Position numbers and translations under genes: made by a program. The notes beneath the pieces were generated by a model, which did no database searches, was not told the DNA's origin, and saw only the letters and a program-made list of their open reading frames with translations. A DNA stretch of 53,378 bases from Streptomyces olivochromogenes (GTDB lineage: Bacteria > Actinomycetota > Actinomycetes > Streptomycetales > Streptomycetaceae), in the NCBI RefSeq assembly GCF_021538895.1, contig NZ_JADDRL010000069.1, positions 1 through 53,378 on the forward strand. Direction: 5' to 3'. Of the stretch, positions 6,342 through 15,433 are shown one piece after another. Every line of letters starts with the position of its first letter. Within the stretch, counting starts at the first letter, position 1.

Positions 6342-8279
6342 ATGACACCCCCACGCGCCCCGCGCCGAGCCCTCTTACTCGCGTGCCTCGGCTTCCTCGT
6401 CGCGCTCGGCCTGTCCCACCCTCCGGCCGTGGCCGCCCCCGCGTCCCCCGCCGCCGCGTCCACCGTCCACTCGACCGCGGCCGTCTACGACGTCCGCTCC
6501 TACGGCGCCAAGGGCGACGGCTCGGCCAACGACACGCCCGCCGTGCAGAAGGCCGTCGACGCGGCGAGCGCCGCCGGCGGCGGAACCGTGCTGGTGCCCG
6601 CGCCCGGCACCTACAAGTCCAAGAACACGATCCACATGAAGAGCCGTGTGACGCTCCAGGTCGACAAGGGCGCCACCCTCCAGGGCTCCGACGCGGACAC
6701 CTACGACCCGCCCGAGTCCAACCCGAACGACAAGTACCAGGACTACGGCCACAGCCACTTCCACAACGCGATGATCTACGGGGACCGGCTGACCGACATC
6801 GCCTTCACCGGCGGCGGCGTCATCGACGGCGGCGGCAGCCTGATCACCGGCAACCCGAAGTCCGGCGAGGCCGACAAGATCATCTCACTGACCCGGTGCG
6901 ACGGACTGCGCCTGGGCGACGGACTGACCCTGCGCCGCGGCGGCCACTTCGCCGCCCTCGTCAACGGCTGCGCGAACGTCACCTCCGACCACCTGACCAT
7001 CGACACCGCGAGCGACCGGGACGGCTGGAACATCATCAGCACCACGAACGTCACCGTCACAGGCGCCCACATCAAGGCGAACGACGACGCGCTGGTCTTC
7101 AAGAGCGACTACGCCCTCGGCGCCAAGCTCCCCAACGGCCATGTGCGGGTGAGCGACTCCTACCTGTCGGCGGTGTGCTGCAACGCCCTGATGTTCGGCT
7201 CGGAGACCTGCGGCGACTTCACGGACTACCAGTTCGCGCGGATCAGGATCGAGGGGTCGAACAAGTCGGGGCTCGGCATGGTGTCGATGGACGGCGCGAA
7301 GATCTCCGACGTCCACTACCGCGACATCACCATGACCGACGTCCACGCGCCGATCACGCAGAAGATCGGCACCCGTAAACGCTGCGGCAACGACCCGGGC
7401 GTCGGCTCCATCAGCGACATCACCTACGACAACATCACCGCGACCGGATCCAGCCCCTCGTACAGCCCGACGCTGTGGGGCGAGGCGGGTGCGCATCGCA
7501 TCAGGAACGTCACCTTCACCCACGTCGACCTCACCGTGCCCGGCGGCAACGGCACCATGGGCACCGGCGTGCCGAGCAACGACCCGAACAACTACAACCC
7601 CAACAGCATCGGCACCCGCCCGGCCTACGGCTGGTACCTGCACAACGCGGACGGCATCGCCTTCACGGACAGCTCCGTGCGCCTCGCCGCCGACGACGGC
7701 CGGCCCGCGGTCATCGCCAACTCCGCGAGCTCGGTGAAGTTCACCCGGTTCACCGCCCAGCGCGGCGGCAACGCGCCCTACGACATGGGCTTCCAGACGG
7801 TGACCGGCTACTGCGTGGCCGACAGCCACACCACCTCCGGAGGCGCGCTGCGGACGTCCGGCACCGGGTCCACGAGCGACTGCGGAGCCCCGGGCACGCG
7901 CTACGAGGCCGAGAACGCCGCCTCCTCGGCCGGCAGCACCGTGGACACCGACCACCGGGGCTACTCCGGCACCGGTTTCGTCAACACGTCGAACGTCAGC
8001 GGCAGTTACGTCGAGTGGACGGCCGACGCCGCGAGCGCCGGGCCCCGGACGATCTCCCTCGGCTACACCAACGGCAGTACCGCCGACCGCCCGATGGACA
8101 TCGCGGTGAACGGCACGCTCGTCGCCGCGCACGTCTCCTTCCCGCCCACCGGCGACTGGACCGCCTGGCGCACCGTCGACGTCACCGTCCCGCTGACCGC
8201 CGGCGCCAACACGATCCGGACCACGGCCACCGCCTCGGGCGGCTGCCCCAACCTCGACTACCTGGACGTACCGGCATGA
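6342..8279 (+). CDS. Secreted GH28-CBM35 pectinase-family glycosidase
   Basis: A 645-aa secreted right-handed beta-helix enzyme of the polygalacturonase/rhamnogalacturonan hydrolase family, with a C-terminal CBM35 (about residues 520-645). After the signal peptide, VYDVRSYGAKGDGSANDTPA is the classic GH28 opening. The catalytic Asp region is represented by TASDRDGWNI and ANDDALVFKS instead of the usual NTD and GDD, and GSETCGD replaces GHG. These variants suggest a non-polygalacturonase specificity (rhamnogalacturonan, rhamnosidase or similar). RBS gaggagaagg precedes the ATG. Codon 12 is TTA, a rare bldA-dependent codon. The stop overlaps the next gene. Confidence 0.85.
   Translation: MTPPRAPRRALLLACLGFLVALGLSHPPAVAAPASPAAASTVHSTAAVYDVRSYGAKGDGSANDTPAVQKAVDAASAAGGGTVLVPAPGTYKSKNTIHMKSRVTLQVDKGATLQGSDADTYDPPESNPNDKYQDYGHSHFHNAMIYGDRLTDIAFTGGGVIDGGGSLITGNPKSGEADKIISLTRCDGLRLGDGLTLRRGGHFAALVNGCANVTSDHLTIDTASDRDGWNIISTTNVTVTGAHIKANDDALVFKSDYALGAKLPNGHVRVSDSYLSAVCCNALMFGSETCGDFTDYQFARIRIEGSNKSGLGMVSMDGAKISDVHYRDITMTDVHAPITQKIGTRKRCGNDPGVGSISDITYDNITATGSSPSYSPTLWGEAGAHRIRNVTFTHVDLTVPGGNGTMGTGVPSNDPNNYNPNSIGTRPAYGWYLHNADGIAFTDSSVRLAADDGRPAVIANSASSVKFTRFTAQRGGNAPYDMGFQTVTGYCVADSHTTSGGALRTSGTGSTSDCGAPGTRYEAENAASSAGSTVDTDHRGYSGTGFVNTSNVSGSYVEWTADAASAGPRTISLGYTNGSTADRPMDIAVNGTLVAAHVSFPPTGDWTAWRTVDVTVPLTAGANTIRTTATASGGCPNLDYLDVPA
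6375..6377 (+). other. TTA codon in GH28 gene (bldA-type control)
   Basis: Codon 12 of the GH28 gene, within the signal peptide Leu run (A-L-L-L-A), is TTA. In Streptomyces TTA is read only by the bldA tRNA and typically limits expression to late growth. I checked the frame from the ATG at 6342. Confidence 0.75.
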
Positions 8280-10456
8280 GCACACGCGGACGCACGATCC
8301 CGGCGCTGCTCGCGGCGGTGGGGCTGTTCCTGGCGGCCCTGCTGCTGCCGTCCCCGGCCCGGGCCGACCTGCAGAACCCGCGCCAGGACTTCCTGCGCGC
8401 CGCCACCGGCGGCCTCTTCCTGCACTGGGGCGAGCGCACCGCCCCGCAGCACACCAGCTGCGCCGCCTGGGAGAACGACGTCACCAGCGGCGGCTGGACC
8501 CCCGAGTACTGGGTGAACGAGGCGCAGAAGCTGCACACCCAGTACCTGGTCCTGGCCACCTTCCACAGCCGCCTCGGCTACGCCCGCCCCTGGCCCTCGG
8601 CCGTCCCGGGCAGCTGCGCCACCCGGCGCGACTTCCTCGGCGAGCTGATCACCGCGGCCAGGGCGAAGGGCCTGAAGGTCATCCTCTACATGACCGACGA
8701 CCCGCAGTGGCACGACGAGGGCGGCCACGAGTGGCTCGACTCGGCCGCGTACTCCGCCTACAAGGGCCACTCCGTCGACCTGACGACCCGCGACGGCTTC
8801 GGCGAGTACTCCTACGACCTCTTCTTCGAGGTCATGAACCGCTACCCGGACCTCGGCGGCTTCTGGATCGACAACGACAACGCGTACTGGGAGAGCCACG
8901 ACCTCTACGCGCAGATCTACCGGAAGCGCCCCCAGTACACGATCAGCAACAACAACGAGGACACGCCGATCATGGACATGATCAGCAATGAGCAGAAGAC
9001 GGGGATGACACCGGCGTACGACTATCCCCAGGCGGTCTACACGGCCCAACCCCGGCTCACCGAGGCCGACTTCAAGCTGCCCTCCACCGGAGCCTGGTGG
9101 TACGACGGTTCGAACCCGACCGTGGACCGGATGCTCACCCTCGGCCGCCTGATCACCAACGCGGGTTCCTCCGTGAAGGCGCTGATGGCGGAGACGGCGA
9201 TGGTCAACGGGAGATTTCCGGCCAACCAGGAGGCCTTCAACAACTTCGCCAACGGCTATCTGAACCCGATATGGGAGTCCCTGCACGGCGTCGAGGGCGG
9301 CGGCTACATGTACGGCGGCCTCAAGCCCGGCTTCTGGAACGACGGCGCCCACGGCGTGACGACCATCGCCAAGGACGATCCGGACCGCCAGTACATCCAC
9401 GTCCTGACCCCGCCCAGCACCGGCACCCTGCGGGTCCGGGACAACGGCTACCGGATCGCCTCCGTCACCAACCTTCGTACCGGAGCGCCCATTTCGTGGT
9501 CCCAGTCCGGTGGCGTGCTCACACTGACGGGGCTGGGCGGCTGGGATCCGTACGACACCGTCTTCAAGGTCGTCACGGCCGGCCGTCAGGGCCTGCTGCC
9601 CGCCTCCTCCTACACGATGACCGCGAGCGCCTCGGCGAGCGGACACGGCGCCCCGGTCGCCGCCGACGGGAACTACCTCACCTACTGGGACAGCGACAAG
9701 ACCCTCCCGGTCACCCTGACCTTCGACCTGGGCTCGGCCAGGCGCGTGCAGTACCTCGGGCTCAACCAGCGCGAGGACTCGGTCGCCTACGCCCGTTCCG
9801 ACACCGAGCAGTCCGCCCGGATCAAGGACTACAAGGTGTTCCTGAGCGACGACGGCACCAGCTGGGGGAACGCGGTCAAGTCCGGTCAGCTGGCCGGCCG
9901 GCGCGGCATGCAGGGCATCGACCTGACCGCGGCGAGTGCCCGCTACGTACGGCTGGAGGTCGACAGCACCTGGGCGGCCTCGACCGACACCAGCCGCGCC
10001 AAGCGGCTGCGCGTCGACGAGGCCTGGATCGCGGCGTCGTACGCCACCCCGGCCACCGGGACACCGCCCCAGCGTCACGAGGCGGAGGACGCCGTGTACT
10101 CGGCGGGCGGGACCGTCGACACCAACCACACCGGATACTCCGGGACGGGCTTCGTCAACACGGCCAACGCGGCGGGCGCGTACGTGGAATGGACCGTCAC
10201 GGCCTCCGGCGACGGCACCGCGCGGCTCACCCTCCGGCACGCCAACGGCACGACCACGGACCGCCCGATGGACCTCAGCGTCGACGGCAAGGTGATCGCC
10301 GTCGCCAAGTCCTTCCCGCCGACCGGAGGTTGGGACAGCTGGGCCGATGTCACGGCCGATGTTCCGCTCACCGCCGGCACCCACACCGTCCGCGCCACGG
10401 CGACCACCGCCGCCGGCGCGCCCAACCTGGACTACCTGGAGGTGAGCGGGCCATGA
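8276..10456 (+). CDS. Secreted GH29-like glycosidase with CBM32 and CBM35
   Basis: A 726-aa secreted multidomain enzyme. Residues 1-35 form a signal peptide ending around PARADLQ. The catalytic part (about 36-440) resembles alpha-L-fucosidase-family barrels: GGLFLHWGERTAP, the WVNEAQKLHTQYLVLATFHSRLG stretch, and GGFWIDNDNAYW at the position where GH29 has its nucleophile Asp (usually W-F/L-D-G). A discoidin/F5-8C-type CBM32 follows at about 440-590 (MTASASASGHGAPVAADGN, LTFDLGSARRVQYLGL). The C-terminal CBM35 occupies about 600-726 (HEAEDAVYSAGGTVDTNHTG). It overlaps both neighbours by 4 bases. The fold assignment is fair; the sugar specificity (fucose or another deoxy/galacto sugar) is not determinable. 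Confidence 0.72.
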   Translation: MSTRGRTIPALLAAVGLFLAALLLPSPARADLQNPRQDFLRAATGGLFLHWGERTAPQHTSCAAWENDVTSGGWTPEYWVNEAQKLHTQYLVLATFHSRLGYARPWPSAVPGSCATRRDFLGELITAARAKGLKVILYMTDDPQWHDEGGHEWLDSAAYSAYKGHSVDLTTRDGFGEYSYDLFFEVMNRYPDLGGFWIDNDNAYWESHDLYAQIYRKRPQYTISNNNEDTPIMDMISNEQKTGMTPAYDYPQAVYTAQPRLTEADFKLPSTGAWWYDGSNPTVDRMLTLGRLITNAGSSVKALMAETAMVNGRFPANQEAFNNFANGYLNPIWESLHGVEGGGYMYGGLKPGFWNDGAHGVTTIAKDDPDRQYIHVLTPPSTGTLRVRDNGYRIASVTNLRTGAPISWSQSGGVLTLTGLGGWDPYDTVFKVVTAGRQGLLPASSYTMTASASASGHGAPVAADGNYLTYWDSDKTLPVTLTFDLGSARRVQYLGLNQREDSVAYARSDTEQSARIKDYKVFLSDDGTSWGNAVKSGQLAGRRGMQGIDLTAASARYVRLEVDSTWAASTDTSRAKRLRVDEAWIAASYATPATGTPPQRHEAEDAVYSAGGTVDTNHTGYSGTGFVNTANAAGAYVEWTVTASGDGTARLTLRHANGTTTDRPMDLSVDGKVIAVAKSFPPTGGWDSWADVTADVPLTAGTHTVRATATTAAGAPNLDYLEVSGP

Positions 10457-12192
10457 GACCGACACGACGGATCGGCCGCGCGCTGATCGCCGCCGTGCTG
10501 GGCGCGCTGTTGGCGAGCGCGCTCCCGTTGCTCGCCGCACCGCCCGCCGCCGCGTCCGGCAACGGGCTCTCGCTGCGCCCCGCGATGGGCTGGAGCAGCT
10601 GGAGCTTCGTGCGCCGCTCGCCGACCGAGGCGAAGATCAAGGCCCAGGCCGACGCCCTGGCCGCCAGTGGTCTGGCCGGACACGGCTTCGTGTACGTCAA
10701 CCTCGACGACTTCTGGCAGAAGTGCGACTCCAACGGATTCGTCGTCGACTCCTACGGCCGCTGGGCCGTCGACCCCGCGAAGTTCCCCTCCGGCATCAAG
10801 GCACTGGCCGACTACGTGCACGCCAAGGGCCTGAAGTTCGGCTTCTACGTCACCCCGGGCATCGCCAAGAACGCCGTCCTGAGGAACACGCCCATCGAGG
10901 GCACCTCGTACCACGCGGCGGACATCGCGGACACGTCCACCCTGGAGAAGAACTACAACTGCAAGAACATGTACTACCTCGACTACTCCAAGCCCGGTGC
11001 CCAGGAGTTCGTCAACTCCTGGGCCGCGCAGTTCGCCTCATGGGGAGTCGACCACCTCAAGATCGACGGGGTGGGCAGCGCCGACGTCCCCGACGTCCAG
11101 GCCTGGGCGAAGGCACTGCGGGCCACCGGCCGTCCGATCACCTACGCCCTGTCCAACAACCTCCCCGTCGCGAACGCCACGACCTGGCGCTCGCTCGCCA
11201 ACAGCTGGCGCACCCAGGGCGACGTCGAGTGCTACTGCGGGCCCGGACCCAACGGCAGCGGCTATCCGCTGACCGACTGGAAGCACGTCTTTGCGCGCTT
11301 CACCTCGGCCGCGACCTGGCAGCAGTACGCCGGACCCGGTGGCTGGAACGACCTCGACTCCCTGGAGATCGGCAACGGCGACCAGGTCGGCCTCACCGCC
11401 GACCAGCGGCGTTCCCACTTCACCCTGTGGGCGATGGCCGGCGCGCCCCTGCTGCTCGGCACCGACCTCACCCACCTCGACCCGGTCGACACGGCGATGC
11501 TCACCAACGACCGGATCATCGCCGTCGACCAGGACGGATACGCGGCCAGGCGGATCGTCTCCAGCGGCGTCGACCAGGTGTGGAGTAAGCGCGAGGACTC
11601 CGGCGACCACGTCGTGGCACTCTTCAACACCGGTACCTCCGGCACCTCGACGGTGAGTGTCACCTGGTCGCAGCTCGGCTTCACGGGCTCCGGCGAGGTC
11701 ACCGACCTGTGGTCGGGGGCGCACCAGGGCGCCGTCGCCGACTCCTACAGCGCCACGCTGCGGCCGGGGGAGACGCGGCTGATCCGGGTGACTCCGCTCG
11801 GCGCGACGACCGTACGGCACCAGGCGGAGGGCGCCGGCACCTCGGCGGGCTCGACCGTCGACACCGACCACCTCGGCTACACCGGCACCGGCTTCGTCAA
11901 CACCGCCAACGCGGCGGGCGCGTACGTCGAGTGGACGGTGAACTCGGCGAGCGCGCGGAGCGCGTCGGTGAACCTCCGGTACGCCAACGGCGCCTCGACC
12001 GGCCGTCCGATGGACGTCAGCGTCAACGGAAGGGTCGTCTCGGCGAACCGTGCCTTCGATGCGACCGGTTCCTGGGACACCTGGGCCTCGTCGACCCTCA
12101 CCGTGCCGCTGGTGGCCGGCCCGAACACCGTCCGGGTGACGGCGGCGACGGCGAACGGCGCGCCCAACATCGATTGCTTCGACGTGAGTTGA
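10453..12192 (+). CDS. Secreted GH27-CBM35 alpha-galactosidase / beta-L-arabinopyranosidase
   Basis: A 579-aa secreted GH27 enzyme that removes alpha-D-galactosyl (or the isosteric beta-L-arabinopyranosyl) side chains. The signal peptide is within the first 35 residues. The catalytic barrel contains PAMGWSSWSF, YVNLDDFWQ, the nucleophile region DHLKIDGVGS (D205) and the acid/base region RTQGDVECYCG (D257), then GGWNDLDSLEIGN and the typical GH27 beta-domain. CBM35 fills about residues 455-579. It is the last gene of the pqq-CAZyme operon, followed by a hairpin terminator at 12222-12249. Confidence 0.88.
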   Translation: MRPTRRIGRALIAAVLGALLASALPLLAAPPAAASGNGLSLRPAMGWSSWSFVRRSPTEAKIKAQADALAASGLAGHGFVYVNLDDFWQKCDSNGFVVDSYGRWAVDPAKFPSGIKALADYVHAKGLKFGFYVTPGIAKNAVLRNTPIEGTSYHAADIADTSTLEKNYNCKNMYYLDYSKPGAQEFVNSWAAQFASWGVDHLKIDGVGSADVPDVQAWAKALRATGRPITYALSNNLPVANATTWRSLANSWRTQGDVECYCGPGPNGSGYPLTDWKHVFARFTSAATWQQYAGPGGWNDLDSLEIGNGDQVGLTADQRRSHFTLWAMAGAPLLLGTDLTHLDPVDTAMLTNDRIIAVDQDGYAARRIVSSGVDQVWSKREDSGDHVVALFNTGTSGTSTVSVTWSQLGFTGSGEVTDLWSGAHQGAVADSYSATLRPGETRLIRVTPLGATTVRHQAEGAGTSAGSTVDTDHLGYTGTGFVNTANAAGAYVEWTVNSASARSASVNLRYANGASTGRPMDVSVNGRVVSANRAFDATGSWDTWASSTLTVPLVAGPNTVRVTAATANGAPNIDCFDVS

Positions 12193-12221
12193 AAGCGCCT
12201 CACTCCACACCCCCATCACGT

Positions 12222-12249
12222 CCTCCCCGTTGTGTTGTCGGCGGGGAGG
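12222..12249. terminator. Hairpin terminator ending the pqq-CAZyme operon
   Basis: CCTCCCCG ... CGGGGAGG, an 8-bp perfect stem with a 12-nt loop, lies 30 bp after the GH27 stop. Its position between two same-strand units, just before a palindrome and a new start, supports termination. Confidence 0.65.
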
Positions 12250-12259
12250 CACGACCTTA

Positions 12260-12284
12260 AGTGTTAGGAACCCTTCCTAACACT
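12260..12284. promoter_or_regulatory. Palindromic operator upstream of the GH18 gene
   Basis: A perfect inverted repeat AGTGTTAGGAA-CCC-TTCCTAACACT (11-bp arms, 3-bp spacer) lies 39 bp before the GH18 start codon. It is AT-rich against the background. TTAGGAA/TTCCTAA palindromes of this type are found upstream of secreted glycosidase genes in Streptomyces, from memory and without a named regulator. It likely controls the GH18-GH8-PQQ dehydrogenase unit. Confidence 0.65.
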
Positions 12285-12322
12285 CAACCTCCCTCCCCAC
12301 CCCACTCCTGGAGGTCGACCCC

Positions 12323-13729
12323 GTGCACGTCCTCGCACCCGCACGCCGCCCCCGTCCCGGCGTGATCCTCGCCGCCCTGTGCGGCCTGCTGCTGTCCCTG
12401 CTCTTCGCCGTCTCCCCACCGTCCCGCGCCGCCGGAACCGGCGCCGCGGCCACCGACTACCAGGCCGAGAGCGCGACGCTCTCGCGGGGCACGGTGGCGA
12501 CGAACCACACGGGTTTCACCGGTTCCGGGTTCGTCGACTACACCAACGTCGCCGGTTCGTACGTGGAGTTCACGGTGGACGCGGCCGCGTCCGGTCAAAC
12601 AGCGCTCAGCTTCCGGTACGCCAACGGGACGACCGCCGACCGGCCGATGGACATCTCCGTGAACGGCAGTGTCGTCGCCTCCGGTGTGTCCTTCCCGCCC
12701 ACCGCGAACTGGGACACCTGGGCGACGAAGACGGTCAACGTCACGTTGAACGCGGGCAGCGACAAGGTCCGCGCCACCGCGACCGCGGCCACCGGCGGCC
12801 CCAACCTCGACCGGCTCACCGTCGGCGGCTCGACCGGCACGGCACCCGGCATGGCGGTGGCGCCCTACGAGTACTTCGGCTGGGGCAGCCCGCCGAACCC
12901 CACCGCCGTGATGTCCGCGACCGGCGTGAAGTGGTTCACCCTCGCCTTCGTCCTCTCCGACGGCGGCTGCAACCCGGCCTGGGACGGCTCGCGCCCGCTG
13001 ACCGGCGGCGACGACCAGGCGAAGATCAACTCCATTCGCTCGGCCGGCGGTGACGTGATCGTGTCCTTCGGCGGCTGGAGCGGCGCCAAGCTCGGCGAGA
13101 AGTGCTCCAGCGCGTCCGCCCTCGCCGGGGCCTACCAGAAGGTGATCAACGCCTACGGCCTGAAGGTCATCGACATCGACATCGAGAACACCGAGTGGTC
13201 GAGCGCCACGGTCCGCCAGCGCGTCGTCGACGCCCTGAAGACCGTCAAGGCCAACAACCCCGGCCTCAAGACCATCGTCACCTTCGGCACCACCACCAGC
13301 GGCCCCGACTCCACCGGCGTCGACATGATCAACCGGGCCGCGAACTCGGGCCTGGCCAACGACATCTGGTGCATCATGCCGTTCGACTTCGGCGGCGGCG
13401 CCGGCAACATGGGCACCCTGACCACGCAGGCCATGGAAGGACTCAAGGCCCGGGTCAAGTCGGCCTACGGGTACGGCGACTCCGTCACCTACGCGCACAT
13501 CGGGCTGTCGTCGATGAACGGCAAGACCGACGACGCCGGCGAACTGGTCCGGCTCACCGACTTCCGGACGATGCTCGCCTACGCCCAGCAGCACCACATC
13601 GCCCGCCTGACCTACTGGTCCATCAACCGCGACCGGGCCTGCGGCTCCGGCACAGACGCCGACTCCTGCAGCGGCGTGTCGCAGCAGCCGTACGACTTCC
13701 TCAAGGTCTTCGCCCAGTACACGGGCTGA
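12323..13729 (+). CDS. Secreted CBM35-GH18 chitinase-family protein
   Basis: 468 aa. A signal peptide (about 1-38) is followed by a CBM35 (about 45-172) and a GH18 TIM barrel (about 178-468). The barrel has KWFTLAFVLSDGGCNPAW, the DVIVSFGGWSG substrate motif, the catalytic LKVIDIDIENTEW (acid E288, with D284 and D286) and IMPFDFGGG for the Asp/Tyr motif. The first Asp of the DxxDxDxE signature is Lys here, as in some bacterial GH18 subgroups. Expected to cleave chitin or another GlcNAc polymer. GTG 12323 follows a GGAGGTC site. Its CBM35 DNA is almost identical to that of the next gene. Confidence 0.87.
   Translation: MHVLAPARRPRPGVILAALCGLLLSLLFAVSPPSRAAGTGAAATDYQAESATLSRGTVATNHTGFTGSGFVDYTNVAGSYVEFTVDAAASGQTALSFRYANGTTADRPMDISVNGSVVASGVSFPPTANWDTWATKTVNVTLNAGSDKVRATATAATGGPNLDRLTVGGSTGTAPGMAVAPYEYFGWGSPPNPTAVMSATGVKWFTLAFVLSDGGCNPAWDGSRPLTGGDDQAKINSIRSAGGDVIVSFGGWSGAKLGEKCSSASALAGAYQKVINAYGLKVIDIDIENTEWSSATVRQRVVDALKTVKANNPGLKTIVTFGTTTSGPDSTGVDMINRAANSGLANDIWCIMPFDFGGGAGNMGTLTTQAMEGLKARVKSAYGYGDSVTYAHIGLSSMNGKTDDAGELVRLTDFRTMLAYAQQHHIARLTYWSINRDRACGSGTDADSCSGVSQQPYDFLKVFAQYTG
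12479..12842 (+). repeat. 364-bp near-identical direct repeat (CBM35), copy 1
   Basis: This CBM35-coding segment of the GH18 gene matches 13875-14238 of the GH8 gene over 364 bp. I found one difference by reading both copies (AACCACACG here, AATCACACG there). Similarity stops abruptly at both ends. Other CBM35 copies in the window are much more divergent, so this pair reflects a recent duplication or gene conversion. Confidence 0.9.
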
Positions 13730-13748
13730 GAAGGGACACGCAGCGATC

Positions 13749-15389
13749 ATGAGATTCCCCAGATACGGAAGCGCCCTCGCCCCCTGCGCCGCGCTGGCGC
13801 TCACGCTCCCGCTGCTCGGCCTGAACGCGGGCACGGCCTCGGCCGCGACCGACCTCCAGGCGGAGGACGCCACCCTCTCGCGGGGCACGGTGGCGACGAA
13901 TCACACGGGTTTCACCGGTTCCGGGTTCGTCGACTACACCAACGTCGCCGGTTCGTACGTGGAGTTCACGGTGGACGCGGCCGCGTCCGGTCAAACAGCG
14001 CTCAGCTTCCGGTACGCCAACGGGACGACCGCCGACCGGCCGATGGACATCTCCGTGAACGGCAGTGTCGTCGCCTCCGGTGTGTCCTTCCCGCCCACCG
14101 CGAACTGGGACACCTGGGCGACGAAGACGGTCAACGTCACGTTGAACGCGGGCAGCGACAAGGTCCGCGCCACCGCGACCGCGGCCACCGGCGGCCCCAA
14201 CCTCGACCGGCTCACCGTCGGCGGCTCGACCGGCACGGGCCCCGCCGTGCCCTTCGGCAGCCACCAATTCCCCTACACCGCAGGGACGTTGAGACCCAGT
14301 GGTGATCAGTCGGCCCTCGACCAGGCGGTGATCGCCAAGTACACCGCGTGGAAGTCCGCCTTCGTCAAGCAGAACTGCGGCAACGGCTGGTACGAGGTCA
14401 TCTCGCCCGATGCCGACCACCCCTACGTCGCCGAAGGACAGGGCTACGGCATGGTCGTCACCGCGCTGATGGCCGGCGCCGACCCCGACGCGAAGAAGAT
14501 CTTCAACGGCATGGTCACGTACATGCTGGCCCACCCGTCCGTGCACAACTCCGACCTGCTCGCCGCCGAACAGGACTCCTCCTGCCGGAGCGTGGACGGC
14601 TCGGACTCGGCGACCGACGGCGACCTCGACGTCGCGTACGGGCTGCTGCTCGCCGACAAGCAGTGGGGGAGCGCGGGCACGTACGACTACAAGAACCTCG
14701 CGGTCCGCCACATCAACGCCATCAAGGCGAACGAGGTCAACCCGAGCACGCATCTGATGAAGCTCGGCGACTGGAGCTCCTCCGGCGACCAGTACTACTA
14801 CATCAGCCGGTCCTCGGACTGGATGGTCGACCACTTCCGCGCTTTCCGGCGGGCCACCGGCGACAGCGCCTGGGACACCGTCCGCACCGCGCACCAGGAC
14901 CTGATCACCTCACAGCAGACCAAGTACGCCTCCGGCACCGGCCTGTTGGCGGACTTCGTGGTCAACACCAACACCACCCCGAAGCCCGCGAGCGGCCAGG
15001 TCCTGGAGAGCCCCAACGACGGCGACTACGGCTGGAACGCCTGCCGTGACCCCTGGCGCATCGGCGCCGACGCCGTCACCAGCGGCGACACCGCCTCCCT
15101 CGCCTCCGCCCGCAAGCTCACCTCCTGGATCAAGGCGAAGACCGGCGGCAACCCGAACAACATCGTCACCGGCTACCACCTGAACGGCTCGACGTTCGAC
15201 AGCGGGCACGACATGGCGTTCACCGCGCCGTTCGCCGTCGCCGCGCTCACCGACCCCGGCTCCCAGGCCTGGCTCGACGCCCTGTGGACCAAGCTCACGG
15301 GCACCGCGATCAACTCCTCGCTCTACTACGGCGGCAGCGTCCAGCTCCAGTCGATGATCGTCGCCTCCGGGAACTACTGGGTCCCCTGA
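13749..15389 (+). CDS. Secreted CBM35-GH8 glycosidase
   Basis: 546 aa. A signal peptide (about 1-33), CBM35 (about 36-163) and a GH8 (alpha/alpha)6 barrel are present. GH8 covers endoglucanases, xylanases, chitosanases and lichenases. Catalytic motifs are VAEGQGYGMV (proton donor E229) and the family signature SATDGDLDVAYGLLLADKQWG (D290 region). The neighbouring GH18 makes chitosan/chitin action possible but not proven. It follows the GH18 gene by 19 bp and precedes the PQQ dehydrogenase by 44 bp, so the three are one unit. Confidence 0.88.
   Translation: MRFPRYGSALAPCAALALTLPLLGLNAGTASAATDLQAEDATLSRGTVATNHTGFTGSGFVDYTNVAGSYVEFTVDAAASGQTALSFRYANGTTADRPMDISVNGSVVASGVSFPPTANWDTWATKTVNVTLNAGSDKVRATATAATGGPNLDRLTVGGSTGTGPAVPFGSHQFPYTAGTLRPSGDQSALDQAVIAKYTAWKSAFVKQNCGNGWYEVISPDADHPYVAEGQGYGMVVTALMAGADPDAKKIFNGMVTYMLAHPSVHNSDLLAAEQDSSCRSVDGSDSATDGDLDVAYGLLLADKQWGSAGTYDYKNLAVRHINAIKANEVNPSTHLMKLGDWSSSGDQYYYISRSSDWMVDHFRAFRRATGDSAWDTVRTAHQDLITSQQTKYASGTGLLADFVVNTNTTPKPASGQVLESPNDGDYGWNACRDPWRIGADAVTSGDTASLASARKLTSWIKAKTGGNPNNIVTGYHLNGSTFDSGHDMAFTAPFAVAALTDPGSQAWLDALWTKLTGTAINSSLYYGGSVQLQSMIVASGNYWVP
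13875..14238 (+). repeat. 364-bp near-identical direct repeat (CBM35), copy 2
   Basis: Partner of 12479-12842, with the same length and one visible base difference. It encodes the CBM35 of the GH8 enzyme. Recombination between the two copies would fuse the GH18 signal peptide to the GH8 domain and delete about 1.4 kb. Confidence 0.9.
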
Positions 15390-15433
15390 TGTCCCCCACA
15401 CCCACCCCCACACCCGCTCTGACGGAGGTTCGG

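Noticed and set aside
8258..10540. A 760-aa open frame on the minus strand opposite the GH29-like gene
   Set aside because: Val/Gly/Arg-rich with no domain. It is the usual antisense artefact of high-GC coding DNA over a clear secreted enzyme.
13184..13186. Non-canonical GH18 signature (Lys at the first Asp) as loss of function
   Set aside because: The D-x-D-x-E part, including catalytic Glu, is intact and such variants are known in bacterial GH18 subgroups.
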